This document shows positions 15,939 to 24,732 of a DNA stretch of 64,000 nt, piece by piece. The stretch comes from Alteromonas oceanisediminis (GTDB lineage: Bacteria; Pseudomonadota; Gammaproteobacteria; Enterobacterales; Alteromonadaceae): NCBI RefSeq assembly GCF_018474025.1, contig NZ_JAHCTA010000006.1:62001-126000 (forward strand), given 5' to 3'. The first letter of the stretch is position 1, and every line of letters starts with the position of its first letter. The notes beneath the pieces are model-generated. The model had not been told where the DNA came from. It searched no databases and saw nothing but the letters and a program-made list of their open reading frames with translations. A program made the position numbers and the translations under genes.

Positions 15939-16093
15939 TTACAATTCCTCGGGTTGATTGTTCCAACACTACCTTATTGTGCATCAGTGAATCATTAAAT
16001 CGGATCAAGATACGAGGCCAATTCGCCACTTCATTACTTTCCAAAAATGTAAATAGATTTGCCCAGTACACCAAACGATCACCTCTAATTATT

Positions 16094-16936
16094 TTAAAAT
16101 GGGTTAGACGAGCGGCATGCTTCTATCTCATCATCACATGGGACCCGCATCAGTTCGACCCGTTTATTTACTTCATCGATTTTGACGAAGCCCATATCCG
16201 AGAGGGTCGTCAACCATGTATACATAGGAAGAAATCCCCATTTTTTTGCAAAGACATTTGCGTTTTTGCAAATGTCCTGTGCATGATTTATAGGGGGCGT
16301 GAATTTATCATGGTACTGGTGGAGAACGTAATCTTCCACGTAAATGAGTTCCATCTCTCTTTTCTCACATTTCATGGCAAAATCAGTATCTTCCGCACCA
16401 TACCCGGTAAAAGATTCGTCAAACCCGCCTACGCTCATGAAATCGTCGCGGCTGATGGCAAAAATAAGAGACCAGAAGCTTTTAAAATTCGACGGTACAT
16501 CGGTAACAAGAACGTCGCGTTTCGGATGGATCACCGCTTTATCAGCTAACGCTTTGTAATTTCCGCTGGATGGCACATCACAAAGGTATCGTGCTTTTGC
16601 ACTAACCACTCGCTGCGGGGCACAGCGCTTCAACAAGCTTTCGAAAAGCGTTGGAGAGCAAATGCAGTCAACATCGACAAAGATGGCAATATCCTCTTTG
16701 GCACTCTTCAATCCCAGGTTTCTTGCTTTGGCCAAAGGCAGTCCTGATTCACTGATGTATAGCTCCGTTTGTGTTATCTTTCCGTAAGGGGCCTTATTTT
16801 GCTCATTTCTTTCATCCATCCAAACAATGACTATATCGCGCGGTTTTATCGAACTGCATTCGATACTATGCAACAAGTTGGCCAATTGCCTATGTCGCCC
16901 TTTAACAAGAGTGACGATTGAGAATGGGTTATTCAC
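16094..16936 (-). CDS. Family 2-like glycosyltransferase
   Basis: A 280-residue GT-A fold enzyme. The nucleotide-sugar/metal motif DVD is at 88-90 (IFVDVDCIC), the SGLPLAKARNLGL segment is at about 64-76, and the C-terminal GGFDESFTGYGAEDTDFAMK is typical of family 2 and galactosyltransferase-like (Glyco_transf_7C) proteins. There are no membrane segments. It is the last gene of the glycosyltransferase operon; its start overlaps the end of the preceding gene by eight bases, which implies translational coupling. Donor and acceptor sugars are unknown. Confidence 0.9.
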   Translation of the reverse strand: MNNPFSIVTLVKGRHRQLANLLHSIECSSIKPRDIVIVWMDERNEQNKAPYGKITQTELYISESGLPLAKARNLGLKSAKEDIAIFVDVDCICSPTLFESLLKRCAPQRVVSAKARYLCDVPSSGNYKALADKAVIHPKRDVLVTDVPSNFKSFWSLIFAISRDDFMSVGGFDESFTGYGAEDTDFAMKCEKREMELIYVEDYVLHQYHDKFTPPINHAQDICKNANVFAKKWGFLPMYTWLTTLSDMGFVKIDEVNKRVELMRVPCDDEIEACRSSNPF

Positions 16937-17996
16937 AAGCTATCTCCTTAACCAATGAGAGGAATTTTGATGCATATACCTCAGGATGGTCGAACAAACT
17001 TCGCGCACCTTCTGAATTGATTCTGGTGGCGTTCTTTAATGCTTCTCTAACCGTGTCTATTCGTTGATTGATAAAATCTTTCCATGGTAGATAAATCGCC
17101 AAACCACGTTTGTGCAACATTTTTGCTTTTTCCAACTGTTCCCCGTACGGCCTGTTTTCGGGAATAACAATTATGCGTTTTCGAAGCGATAAAAGTTCTG
17201 ATACCGCATTATTTCCGCAGCTTGTAATCACCAACGCGGTATCTATTGACATAGAGATGTCACTGACCCTCCCCTTCCAAACTACGTTATCAATTTTTCT
17301 ACCTTCACATCCAATAACAACAACGCGACCTGCAATCTCTGTGCATATCTTTGCAATGACGGCTGCTCGCTCGGGATCATTCATCAATATGGTTACGTCT
17401 GACGTATTTTCCTCTTCTCTATGAGAAGGTACGGAAGAATATTTTGAAATGAAATTCAAATAATGTGTCTTATCGTTATATTTATACGATGTTGCTTCTA
17501 AATACTTAGGGAAAGGAGCGTACAACTTACTTGCGCATTCGTAGGCAAATACCTGGGTCGGGTCGCCACTAATATCCCCAGAATGTCTTTGCATCAATAC
17601 AGGGAGGCCAATGCTTCGTGCTGCTATCGTCAATTCAGCGGATACATCACTGATGAAGCAGATTGGCCTAAACTCTTTCACGATTGCATTAAACTCGATC
17701 GCTCGTTCTAAAGGCGCCCGACTAAACTCTATCCCTTCAAATGCTGAACAATACATTCTTTCATCACAACCAGAGCGTGTGGCCCACTTGGAAGGAAGTT
17801 GCTGAAACTCAACGCTATCCGAATATTTAGATAACTTGTTAGCCACTTTAGGGTCGATGAACACTATTACAACCCGATAGACTGTGGCCAGGGTCGGGAC
17901 CAGTAATCTGGCACGCGAAATGTGCCCCTCCCCATGGTGGTGAACGTAAAAGAGCAGGCTCGCATGTTTTTTATTTTTATTGGATGAGTTGTTCAT
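16929..17996 (-). CDS. MurG-like (GT28-type) glycosyltransferase
   Basis: A 355-residue GT-B fold enzyme. The N-terminal half opens SLLFYVHHHGEGHISRARLL, with the GxGH-like acceptor loop of MurG relatives. The C-terminal half has VITSCGNNAVSELLSLRKRIIVIPENRPYGEQ split over residues about 258-290, corresponding to the nucleotide-sugar site (GGxxxxxE and P..EQ). It probably transfers a hexose or N-acetylhexosamine to a lipid or glycan. I start at the ATG at 17996, with GAAGG three bases before it; a GTG at 18014 is possible. Either start overlaps the previous gene, as elsewhere in this operon. Confidence 0.85.
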   Translation of the reverse strand: MNNSSNKNKKHASLLFYVHHHGEGHISRARLLVPTLATVYRVVIVFIDPKVANKLSKYSDSVEFQQLPSKWATRSGCDERMYCSAFEGIEFSRAPLERAIEFNAIVKEFRPICFISDVSAELTIAARSIGLPVLMQRHSGDISGDPTQVFAYECASKLYAPFPKYLEATSYKYNDKTHYLNFISKYSSVPSHREEENTSDVTILMNDPERAAVIAKICTEIAGRVVVIGCEGRKIDNVVWKGRVSDISMSIDTALVITSCGNNAVSELLSLRKRIIVIPENRPYGEQLEKAKMLHKRGLAIYLPWKDFINQRIDTVREALKNATRINSEGARSLFDHPEVYASKFLSLVKEIACE

Positions 17997-19014
17997 AAAC
18001 CTTCTCATACTCACTCACCGTTCGCTGAAAATCGAATTGACGCGCAAAGCTCTGACAGGCTTCTCGGCTAACCTCTGGCATACATTTAATACGCGAAATG
18101 ACGTCGTCAATATCTTGTCCAATTTGGCAGACGGGTTCATGTCGTAGTTCTTCAGGGATCGCCGTGTCAAAACCCACAACAGGAACGCCGACTGAAAGCG
18201 CTTCTACCGTGGTTAGGCCAAAAGGCTCATCCCATCGGGACGTTGCGAGAAAAAGCGATGATTTAGCTAACTCGCGGAACAAAATGCCATGTTTAAGATG
18301 GCCTAAATACTCGACGTTTCCGTCGAGTAAAGGTTCAACTTGTTCATTGAAGTAGCCGGGGTCCTCTATAGGACCCGCAAATTTGATTTTTCTTTTTAAT
18401 GCGCGAGCAATTTTAATTGCAGACATAATGTCTTTTTCTGGATTGATTCGGCCCATCCAAAAATAACTGCTATCACGTTCTAGTGTGTCGATAGATAATG
18501 TAGAAGGAAACGACACACCATTAGGGATTACGTCAATTCCGCTTCCAATTTCTTTTTCCCATTCCTTCCGAAGACGTTGCGAAACCGCTACGTATTTGTG
18601 ATCACTCCGAGCCTTGTGCAGCCGATGAACCAAGCCGAGTTGTTTAGAAACTGGCGCATGCAAGGTAACCACAGAGCTAACAGAGTGCAGTAAAGCCATG
18701 TCATAAATCGCATGATAATAACTATGATAATGAATAATGTCGTACTTGCTGAAATCTATTAGTCCGAATTGGGCGGCCTGATAAAGCTTTTGCCCTTCTT
18801 TTTCAGAAATAAGGTTATCTTGCATCCTAAGTGGGGATTCATCCAGTTGTATCGTACTGAATTCATTGTTCTCATCTGAATCTTTACACAAAACTTCGAC
18901 AATATGACCTCGTTGACATAATGCGTTAGACAAATTCACCAAAAATGATTCGGTCCCACCTTTAAAGGGCTGGCGCAGAGAAACAATTGGACTGGCAACC
19001 ATTAAGATGTTCAT
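17977..19014 (-). CDS. Family 4 glycosyltransferase
   Basis: A 345-residue GT-B fold enzyme of family GT4. The N-terminus has the GG loop (FKGGTESFLVNLSNAL) and the C-terminal domain the retaining-enzyme ExxxxxxxE motif in WDEPFGLTTVEALSVGVPVV. YFWMGRINPEKDI marks the start of the nucleotide-sugar domain. It probably uses a nucleotide-activated hexose. Its ATG overlaps the stop codon of the preceding GT4 gene by four bases. The two GT4 proteins are similar in layout and likely arose by duplication, though they differ at many positions. Confidence 0.92.
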   Translation of the reverse strand: MNILMVASPIVSLRQPFKGGTESFLVNLSNALCQRGHIVEVLCKDSDENNEFSTIQLDESPLRMQDNLISEKEGQKLYQAAQFGLIDFSKYDIIHYHSYYHAIYDMALLHSVSSVVTLHAPVSKQLGLVHRLHKARSDHKYVAVSQRLRKEWEKEIGSGIDVIPNGVSFPSTLSIDTLERDSSYFWMGRINPEKDIMSAIKIARALKRKIKFAGPIEDPGYFNEQVEPLLDGNVEYLGHLKHGILFRELAKSSLFLATSRWDEPFGLTTVEALSVGVPVVGFDTAIPEELRHEPVCQIGQDIDDVISRIKCMPEVSREACQSFARQFDFQRTVSEYEKVYEQLIQ

Positions 19015-20030
19015 GCAATCCTACTTAATATAGAACTGTATGAGTCGCACATTTTCGACAACGGAAAGTTGCTAGCGCTTTCAGTCGCTGCGGTTCCAGA
19101 GAGTAAGAGACTTGCATCAAGCGCCTCCGCCAAACTCTTTACATTATTGCCGGCTGCCAATACACCCGCCCCCTCCTTCACTATTTCTGCAAAGGCTCCG
19201 CGATTGAATGAAGCAACAGGTGTCCCAGTAGCCATAGTTTCCAAAGTGGCTAAACCGAAAGGTTCATCCCATCGCGTACCAAATACCGCAGCGTTGGAGG
19301 TTGCCAACGTACTTTTAATTTGACGATGGTCGAGGTGACCAAGATACTCATCATTACCTTTTAGTAACGGTAGCACTTCCTCACTCATATACTTCTCATT
19401 TGCCACTGGGCCAGCAATCTTTATTGGTATATTCAAGCGATGGGCAGCACGTATAGCAATGTCAATACCTTTACTCGGTAATATCCGTCCATAAGTGAAC
19501 ACAAAGTCTTGGGGCTTCTTATCCACTTTCCATTTGTCTAAGTCGATACCATTGTAAGTTACCGAAATTCTGTCATTAACAAATGGTTTCCAAGCCTCAG
19601 CCAGAGACTGGGAAACTGCGGTAAAGTGCACGAAAGGTGAGTAAGACGCCAAGCCAGCGGCTGATTTTAGTTTCGAATAGGGAGGGGTATGTAATGTTGT
19701 TAACAGAGGAATGCTATTCTTGCTTGCCCATAACAGAGGGATGGGATTTAATGAATTATTGTGAATGACATCAAATTTTCTCTTTTCGATATCAGTCATA
19801 ACCTTGAGCATAAAATCATTTTCGACAATATCTGGAAAGCGACCGTAGTCGTCTCTACACATATCAAATCCAACCAGTTCACAATCAACTTCGCTATCTG
19901 GGTGAGCATAAAGCGTCAGTTCGAATGCGGACTGGTATTTGCAAACTATTGATCCGATAAAGGCTTCTAAACCACCAGCGTAGGGAGAACGAATTGGGAA
20001 ACGAGGATGAGCAATTACCGCCAGTTTCAT
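19011..20030 (-). CDS. Family 4 glycosyltransferase
   Basis: A 339-residue GT4 enzyme. It starts MKLAVIAHPRFP at 20030, where the ATG overlaps the upstream TGA by four bases; the open frame runs 21 codons further upstream, inside the previous gene. The acceptor loop is SPYAGGLEAFIGSI and the catalytic ExxxxxxxE lies in WDEPFGLATLETMATGTPVA. FVFTYGRILPSKGIDIAI begins the nucleotide-sugar domain. It is likely cytoplasmic or peripherally bound to the inner membrane. The tight coupling to both neighbours means the five enzymes probably build one glycan. Confidence 0.92.
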   Translation of the reverse strand: MKLAVIAHPRFPIRSPYAGGLEAFIGSIVCKYQSAFELTLYAHPDSEVDCELVGFDMCRDDYGRFPDIVENDFMLKVMTDIEKRKFDVIHNNSLNPIPLLWASKNSIPLLTTLHTPPYSKLKSAAGLASYSPFVHFTAVSQSLAEAWKPFVNDRISVTYNGIDLDKWKVDKKPQDFVFTYGRILPSKGIDIAIRAAHRLNIPIKIAGPVANEKYMSEEVLPLLKGNDEYLGHLDHRQIKSTLATSNAAVFGTRWDEPFGLATLETMATGTPVASFNRGAFAEIVKEGAGVLAAGNNVKSLAEALDASLLLSGTAATESASNFPLSKMCDSYSSILSRIA

Positions 20031-20611
20031 AGCTTGACTACCTCTCGTCCGTGCGCTCGTTTGTTTAACAAAATGGTGGGGTAATGAGTCCAAGTAAAAC
20101 GTTGGAATAGCTTTTCCATCAACATCCAGTCACTACCAGCCTTTTGCTCGAAGGGGAGCAGTGAATGCAATACGTGACTTTTGACAATAATACTTTCAAT
20201 CGGACGGCGAAAACTTTCACCCTGCTGATGATTGCCATTATAGATATAGGATGTCGTTACAAAATCTTGAAAAAAACCATTCTCTAAAAGCTTCCACGTA
20301 TTCCCTTCATAAAATACGTCATCGTCAGTTCGAAAAATCGTGAATTCTGATTCAAGCGCAGCGAGGCCTTCGTTATATGCAGTGAACCGACAGTTTTTCG
20401 CATGATCGACGTATCGGATAGTCGGATCAACCTCATGTAACCTAGCTCTCAGTCTACCGCGAGCTTTATATTCCTCACTCGAATTATCTAACACTGTAAT
20501 AGTGTAATGTTCAAACGACTCTCGGATCGCTGTAATTCTGTCTAGAGCACCGTCATTGTGGTGATAGGTTACAAGTATGACTGAGACTCTGCAGTTAAAA
20601 ATGTCTTCCAT
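20027..20611 (-). CDS. Short family 2 glycosyltransferase
   Basis: A 194-residue GT-A domain protein. VSVILVTYHHNDG opens the fold, CRFTAYNEGLAALESEFTIF includes the usual N-x-G segment, and FRTDDDVFYEG holds the DxD-type metal site. GSDWMLMEKLF near residue 158 may supply the catalytic acid. It is shorter than the usual 250-300 residues, with the end just after the core domain. An AAGG lies 12 bases before the ATG. It is the first enzyme gene of the operon, 30 bases after the 61-residue gene, and overlaps the next gene by four bases. Confidence 0.87.
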   Translation of the reverse strand: MEDIFNCRVSVILVTYHHNDGALDRITAIRESFEHYTITVLDNSSEEYKARGRLRARLHEVDPTIRYVDHAKNCRFTAYNEGLAALESEFTIFRTDDDVFYEGNTWKLLENGFFQDFVTTSYIYNGNHQQGESFRRPIESIIVKSHVLHSLLPFEQKAGSDWMLMEKLFQRFTWTHYPTILLNKRAHGREVVKL

Positions 20612-20641
20612 GGCCTAAACCTTAAAATGTCATTTCGTATC

Positions 20642-20827
20642 TCACGACTCTTCGACTAAGCCGTTTGGGATTTGCTGCCTGTTTCCCCCATTGATATAAC
20701 CGGATAGTTGTTTAAGGCGTAATTCTAAGGACAGTTTTTCAGACGCTTTCCAATCGGGAATTAAATTCAATCGTTGTTTGAGAAACGATACCTCACCTCC
20801 CAACTCATCGTTACTTAAAATTCTCAT
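20642..20827 (-). CDS. Small protein leading the glycosyltransferase operon
   Basis: A 61-residue protein, starting MRILSNDELGGEVSFLKQRL. The ATG at 20827 has AAGGGA seven bases upstream, which argues that it is translated; the open frame extends 18 codons further without such a site. It has no Cys, signal peptide or membrane segment and looks helical, with charged residues, followed by a Gly/Asn-rich part (YINGGNRQQ). It is the first gene of the glycosyltransferase operon. It could be a regulator, a scaffold or an acceptor peptide; the sequence does not decide, and I do not recognise a family. Confidence 0.6.
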   Translation of the reverse strand: MRILSNDELGGEVSFLKQRLNLIPDWKASEKLSLELRLKQLSGYINGGNRQQIPNGLVEES

Positions 20828-21225
20828 CGTAAAATCCCTTGATTCATTTAGCGAACATTGCAAGCAAGTATAAAACCACAATTACCGTACTTAATAATCT
20901 ATAAAAATCAGGCAGATAGAGCGTTGTTTTAAGTGCTGTATGGTATACCGAATGGAATAAGCAGTACTTTTTTCAAGTCGTTTGAAATATTTTCTTTCAA
21001 TGCCTCAATAAGGCCAGTTTATCATTCATTTTTTGCATTCTCTGACCGGTACAGACTTGAGTCTGATTCTTTCACCAGCGAGGAAAGAGAAGTATTGGTA
21101 TGGTTGATCCAAACTAGCCACAAATGACGAAGTTGAAGGAAGGATGAGGTCCTTCGCGACGAGTCCCGATATGGAAGATGAACAGGCCCTAGCGCTTATA
21201 GATAATTTTGTACCGCTCCGTCCTA
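20828..21225. other. Promoter region of the glycosyltransferase operon; no gene seen
   Basis: About 400 bases upstream of the operon. The part next to the first gene is AT-rich and should hold its promoter. An open plus-strand frame at 20933-21127 ends in a segment that faintly recalls the start of a LuxR helix-turn-helix, but the rest of that domain is missing and I do not call it. Confidence 0.4.
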
Positions 21226-21408
21226 TCAGCTTTTGTAGATCGCTGGATATCTAATCTTTTTTGCACTCCGCTTTCTGAGAAATAGTATTGCAGCGTATTT
21301 CAGTACCAGCGAAATGGCGAGAATAGCAACGATCACTACAGCATCAAATATCAGATAGTACACGATGCTTGACCCATCATTTTGTGCTGTTAACGCTAAA
21401 TCATTCAT
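21226..21408 (-). CDS. Small single-pass membrane protein (tentative)
   Basis: A 60-residue frame with one strong hydrophobic helix at about residues 17-45 (YYLIFDAVVIVAILAISLVL and beyond), followed by a basic tail FLRKRSAKKIRY. The positive-inside rule puts the C-terminus in the cytoplasm. There is no good ribosome binding site, so the call rests on the composition and on its place 30 bases after a same-strand gene. The family is not recognised. Confidence 0.45.
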   Translation of the reverse strand: MNDLALTAQNDGSSIVYYLIFDAVVIVAILAISLVLKYAAILFLRKRSAKKIRYPAIYKS

Positions 21409-21438
21409 CGGGATGCCATATATTTTTGTATTGACAGC

Positions 21439-21804
21439 TTAGTATTTGTTGATGCTGGAACGGTCGCAACTCACGCGCTTGAGGAAAAACTGTGAAAGTG
21501 TATTGAGTTTTTCGTTCAAAAAGAGGTATTCGTCCTCGCTGATAATTTCATACATCAGCGGCATTAACTGCTTGAGAACGCGATAACAGTGCAAACGCCA
21601 TCGATGGGAAACGAGATGATCGCACATGGTTTCCTCTAGGGTTTTCATGAGTCTCGCATAAATAACGTTGGCGTCTTCAGCACGAGAGGCCTCTTTTGCT
21701 CGTTCTAGCCCTAGATGGACATAGCAGTTGATAATACTTAGATCCTGATACTGAACCTCTGTCCTCACTGCCTTTTCATAGCAATCAAATTCGTATCGAT
21801 ACAT
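21439..21804 (-). CDS. Hypothetical helical protein, possibly FagA-like
   Basis: A 121-residue cytoplasmic protein, starting MYRYEFDCYEKAV. The open frame extends upstream to a TTG at 21867, but the internal ATG at 21804 is preceded by a GAGAG and is the better start. The central SHRWRLHCYRVLKQLMPL recalls the HWR...C...PL segment of FagA, a small Fur-associated protein of pseudomonads; this is a weak resemblance from memory. A partial Fur-box-like sequence lies 18-36 bases upstream of the start, which fits iron control but is not proof. The adjacent membrane-protein gene may be cotranscribed. Confidence 0.5.
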   Translation of the reverse strand: MYRYEFDCYEKAVRTEVQYQDLSIINCYVHLGLERAKEASRAEDANVIYARLMKTLEETMCDHLVSHRWRLHCYRVLKQLMPLMYEIISEDEYLFLNEKLNTLSQFFLKRVSCDRSSINKY

Positions 21805-21821
21805 GTCAACACTCTCTACAT

Positions 21822-21840
21822 GATAATGATTCCTATTTAG
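21822..21840. promoter_or_regulatory. Possible Fur box
   Basis: GATAATGATTCCTATTTAG keeps the first nine bases of the Fur consensus GATAATGATAATCATTATC and about 12 of 19 in all. It lies just upstream of the preferred start of the gene at 21439-21804. Confidence 0.3.
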
Positions 21841-22005
21841 ATTAGTAATAATTGAGGTTGCCGTCAAGAACTCATCGTTTCAATACGCATGACCTTCACT
21901 GGTGTATCGTGCAAGCACAACGCGATCAAAAATAAGCGATCTTAACCAATATCGGTGTAGAATACCGGCACAAGAATTTAGCGGAAAATCAGGAGTTTCT
22001 CATTC

Positions 22006-23163
22006 ATGGGCGAGCAAGTATCAACAATGGAAAACACAGATCGTAAACGCCGTTCCCACCAATTTCCGCTTCATGTCTCCTTGACGATCCTTGTCACATT
22101 AGGCGTACTTTACACCTTGTATTTTGCGCAAACATTGCTTATTCCCGTCGTGTTTGCAGGTTTCGTTGCGTTACTACTCAATCCTCTCGTTCATAAGTTG
22201 GAAGCGATGTTTATTCCCCGGATAATCTCCTCGTGCTTGTTGCTTTCCTTATTAATCGCGCCGTTCACCGTACTATTTATCGAGCTTGCAGAGCCAGTGC
22301 AGCGTTGGATGAAAATGGTGCCAAAAATGTCAGTGCATATCACGCAACAGATTGATGATATGAATAATGCATTTGAACAAGAAAAAGCGGCGGTAAAACA
22401 AGCGGCCGAACCGCCAGTGGAGAAAGGCTTTTTTGACTGGTTCGGTGATGATGTTGAACCTCTGGCTGAAAAATCTGAAGACGCGAGTAGTGTGGTAGAA
22501 GAAAAGTTTAAGCAGAGTAGTGTCGAGCTAGCGATGACGTTACTCAAAAGTGGCCCTATCTTTATCGCACAGATCCTGGGCTGTATGGTGTTGATCTTAT
22601 TTCTGCTGATCTTTGGCCCGCCCCTATTTCACGTGTTCGTTCAGGATTTTCCTGTGGTAAAAAACAAACGCCGCGTCACTCTTCTAGTGAAGCGTGTGCA
22701 AAAGGCTCTGTCGCGATATATTGTTACCATCACTCTGATCAATTCTTTGTTGGGCATTGCTACGGCGGGAGTGCTCACGGCGTTTAACATTGATGACGCA
22801 ATACTGTGGGGCGCGATTGTGGGTGTGTTTAATTTCGTGCCCTATGTTGGCTCAATATTTAGTTTGTCGGTATTACTCATCGTTGGGCTAGTTCAGTTCG
22901 GCGTTACGGGGATGGCGCTTTTGCCCAGTGCCGTATTTCTGGGGCTTAATATCTTAGAATCTCAGGTGATCACCCCAGCGGTGCTGGGCAGTAGTATGCA
23001 AGTCAATCCACTGATCATTATTTTATGGTTGCTCGTTACTGGTTGGCTTTGGGGTATCATGGGAGTACTCATCGCCGTGCCATTATTTGTGTGCGTTAAA
23101 CTCGCTTTAGCAGAGATGAATGTTTTTCCTCACTGGATTAAGCTTATCGAAGCCAGGAAATGA
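22006..23163 (+). CDS. AI-2E family transporter
   Basis: A 385-residue inner-membrane protein of the AI-2E/PerM family (PF01594), with about eight membrane helices. The N-terminal helices (VTLGVLYTLYFAQTLLIPVV and the next) are followed by a hydrophilic segment at about 110-180 (many Glu/Lys, EKAAVKQAAEPPVEKGF), longer than usual for the family. The conserved C-terminal part has FNFVPYVGS, ILESQVITPAVLGSSMQVNP and WGIMGVLIAVPL. Family members export diverse small molecules or ions (TqsA for autoinducer-2, others Na+/H+); the substrate here is open. The ATG has AGGAG ten bases upstream. The kinase gene follows after nine bases. Confidence 0.92.
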   Translation: MGEQVSTMENTDRKRRSHQFPLHVSLTILVTLGVLYTLYFAQTLLIPVVFAGFVALLLNPLVHKLEAMFIPRIISSCLLLSLLIAPFTVLFIELAEPVQRWMKMVPKMSVHITQQIDDMNNAFEQEKAAVKQAAEPPVEKGFFDWFGDDVEPLAEKSEDASSVVEEKFKQSSVELAMTLLKSGPIFIAQILGCMVLILFLLIFGPPLFHVFVQDFPVVKNKRRVTLLVKRVQKALSRYIVTITLINSLLGIATAGVLTAFNIDDAILWGAIVGVFNFVPYVGSIFSLSVLLIVGLVQFGVTGMALLPSAVFLGLNILESQVITPAVLGSSMQVNPLIIILWLLVTGWLWGIMGVLIAVPLFVCVKLALAEMNVFPHWIKLIEARK

Positions 23164-23172
23164 ATAAACGCT

Positions 23173-24732
23173 ATGTATAAACGCAAACTGTTTTATTTCG
23201 GGCTGACCACGGCCTTTATTCTGTCTATTGCGCTGGGTAGCACAGCGATCACGGCTTACCTCACAAAATCTAACCTCGAACAAAGCAACATTGCGCAGAC
23301 ATTGTTGGTTGAGCATGAAAAGTTGTCTAGTAACTCGTACCGTCTGTTCAAACAACTGACCGACGAAATTATTTTTGGCGAATACGCGAATCAGGCGTAT
23401 GTGCGTAAAAAACAAAATTTAATCGATGAGTCAATTCAAACTATCCGAACACTTGAGCTACAACAACGTCAGGAAATGGGCCTCGAATATACGCAGGGCA
23501 GCGTTGAAGACACCGATGAACTGGTGTCGTTGATCAGTAGCATTATTGATGAGTTTCAAGCAATTACGCTTAGCGACAACCGGCTGCCGCTGAATCAACA
23601 AGAGCAATTACGCAGTTTACTCGAAGTCACTATTGATGAGCGTTTCCGAGAAGCCATCAATGCAGCCGTGACACGTCAGGCTCGTGTAGTGACTGCGATC
23701 AATACAAAAATAACAACGCTTAACAGTACGATTTTTTGGGTCAGCATCGGTTTAGCGATCTTATCTTTCCCACTGATCATTTACGGCTGCTATTGGTTGT
23801 TTCATCAGCTTTATCAACCATTAGCCCTGATAGGTTCCGCCGCCAATACCATTGCCGCGGGAAATTATAGTCAACCGATACATGTCAAACTGGACGATGA
23901 GTTTGAAACACTGGCATCAAGTATTAATCAACTCGCCGAGAGATTGCGTCAACACGACGCATTGGAAGAAAAGTCACGCAAGCGTCTAGAGGTTGAGGTA
24001 GAGCAGCGCACGATGGAACTTACTGAAGCCAATTTGCAGCTCACCAAAGTCGACGCGCGGCGACGCCAGTTTATCGCTGACGTATCGCACGAATTGCGTA
24101 CACCGCTGACAATCATTAGAGGTGAAGCACAAGTCACATTGCGATTAAAATCTGCCACTGTTGACGATTATCAGGAAACATTGAGTTCCATTTTGCATCA
24201 GTCGGTCAACCTCAGCCGGTTAGTGGATGATTTGCTACTGCTTACCCGGGCTGAAATGAATCAATTGAGTTTAGAGCGGCGCCCTATCGATATTAAAGCG
24301 TTAGTGCAGGAACAAATTACAAAGTGGAGTAAAAGCCACCCTGCCCGCCAAATGGGGTTATCGGATACGATCGATGCGGAATCGGTCGTTGTTTCGGTTG
24401 ATCCGCGTAGAGTCCAGCAAGTGTTGTCTATCTTAATTGATAACGCGTTTAAATATTCTGACGAGTCGCAGCCTGTTGTTCTGGCATTATTTAATCAGGG
24501 AAACACAGTGGGTATCTCTGTTACTGATCACGGTGAAGGCATTTCGGCCGCCGAAGTAGAGAATGTGTTTGAGCGCTTTGTGCGTTTCAGTAAACATCAT
24601 GAAGGTTTGGGGCTGGGCCTACCGATCGCAAAAGCGATTATTGAACAACATGGTGGTGCGATAGAAGTCGAGTCCACGCTGGGGCGCGGCACCACGTTTA
24701 CTGTGCTCTTGCCAAATGAGGGAACCGTATGA
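23173..24732 (+). CDS. HAMP-domain sensor histidine kinase
   Basis: A 519-residue inner-membrane kinase. Membrane helices lie at about 8-30 and 185-210, enclosing a periplasmic, helical sensor part of some 150 residues. A HAMP linker (about 212-262) precedes a coiled coil and the dimerisation domain with the phosphorylated His306 (FIADVSHELRTPL). The ATPase domain has the N box with Asn424 (LIDNAFKYSD), the G1 box DHGEGIS and the G2 box GLGLGLPIAKAI. It presumably phosphorylates the adjacent regulator, whose gene overlaps by four bases (ATGA). The signal is unknown; the linked transporter suggests a membrane or solute stress. Confidence 0.95.
   Translation: MYKRKLFYFGLTTAFILSIALGSTAITAYLTKSNLEQSNIAQTLLVEHEKLSSNSYRLFKQLTDEIIFGEYANQAYVRKKQNLIDESIQTIRTLELQQRQEMGLEYTQGSVEDTDELVSLISSIIDEFQAITLSDNRLPLNQQEQLRSLLEVTIDERFREAINAAVTRQARVVTAINTKITTLNSTIFWVSIGLAILSFPLIIYGCYWLFHQLYQPLALIGSAANTIAAGNYSQPIHVKLDDEFETLASSINQLAERLRQHDALEEKSRKRLEVEVEQRTMELTEANLQLTKVDARRRQFIADVSHELRTPLTIIRGEAQVTLRLKSATVDDYQETLSSILHQSVNLSRLVDDLLLLTRAEMNQLSLERRPIDIKALVQEQITKWSKSHPARQMGLSDTIDAESVVVSVDPRRVQQVLSILIDNAFKYSDESQPVVLALFNQGNTVGISVTDHGEGISAAEVENVFERFVRFSKHHEGLGLGLPIAKAIIEQHGGAIEVESTLGRGTTFTVLLPNEGTV

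Noticed and set aside
20642-20827. Ribosomal peptide precursor with a double-glycine leader
   Set aside because: LSNDELGG is at the very N-terminus, too short for a leader, and no processing protease or modifying enzyme other than glycosyltransferases is present.
20933-21127. Frame ending FTSEEREVLVWLIQ, like the start of a LuxR helix-turn-helix
   Set aside because: The rest of the domain is missing in all frames, so a remnant of a LuxR gene cannot be supported.
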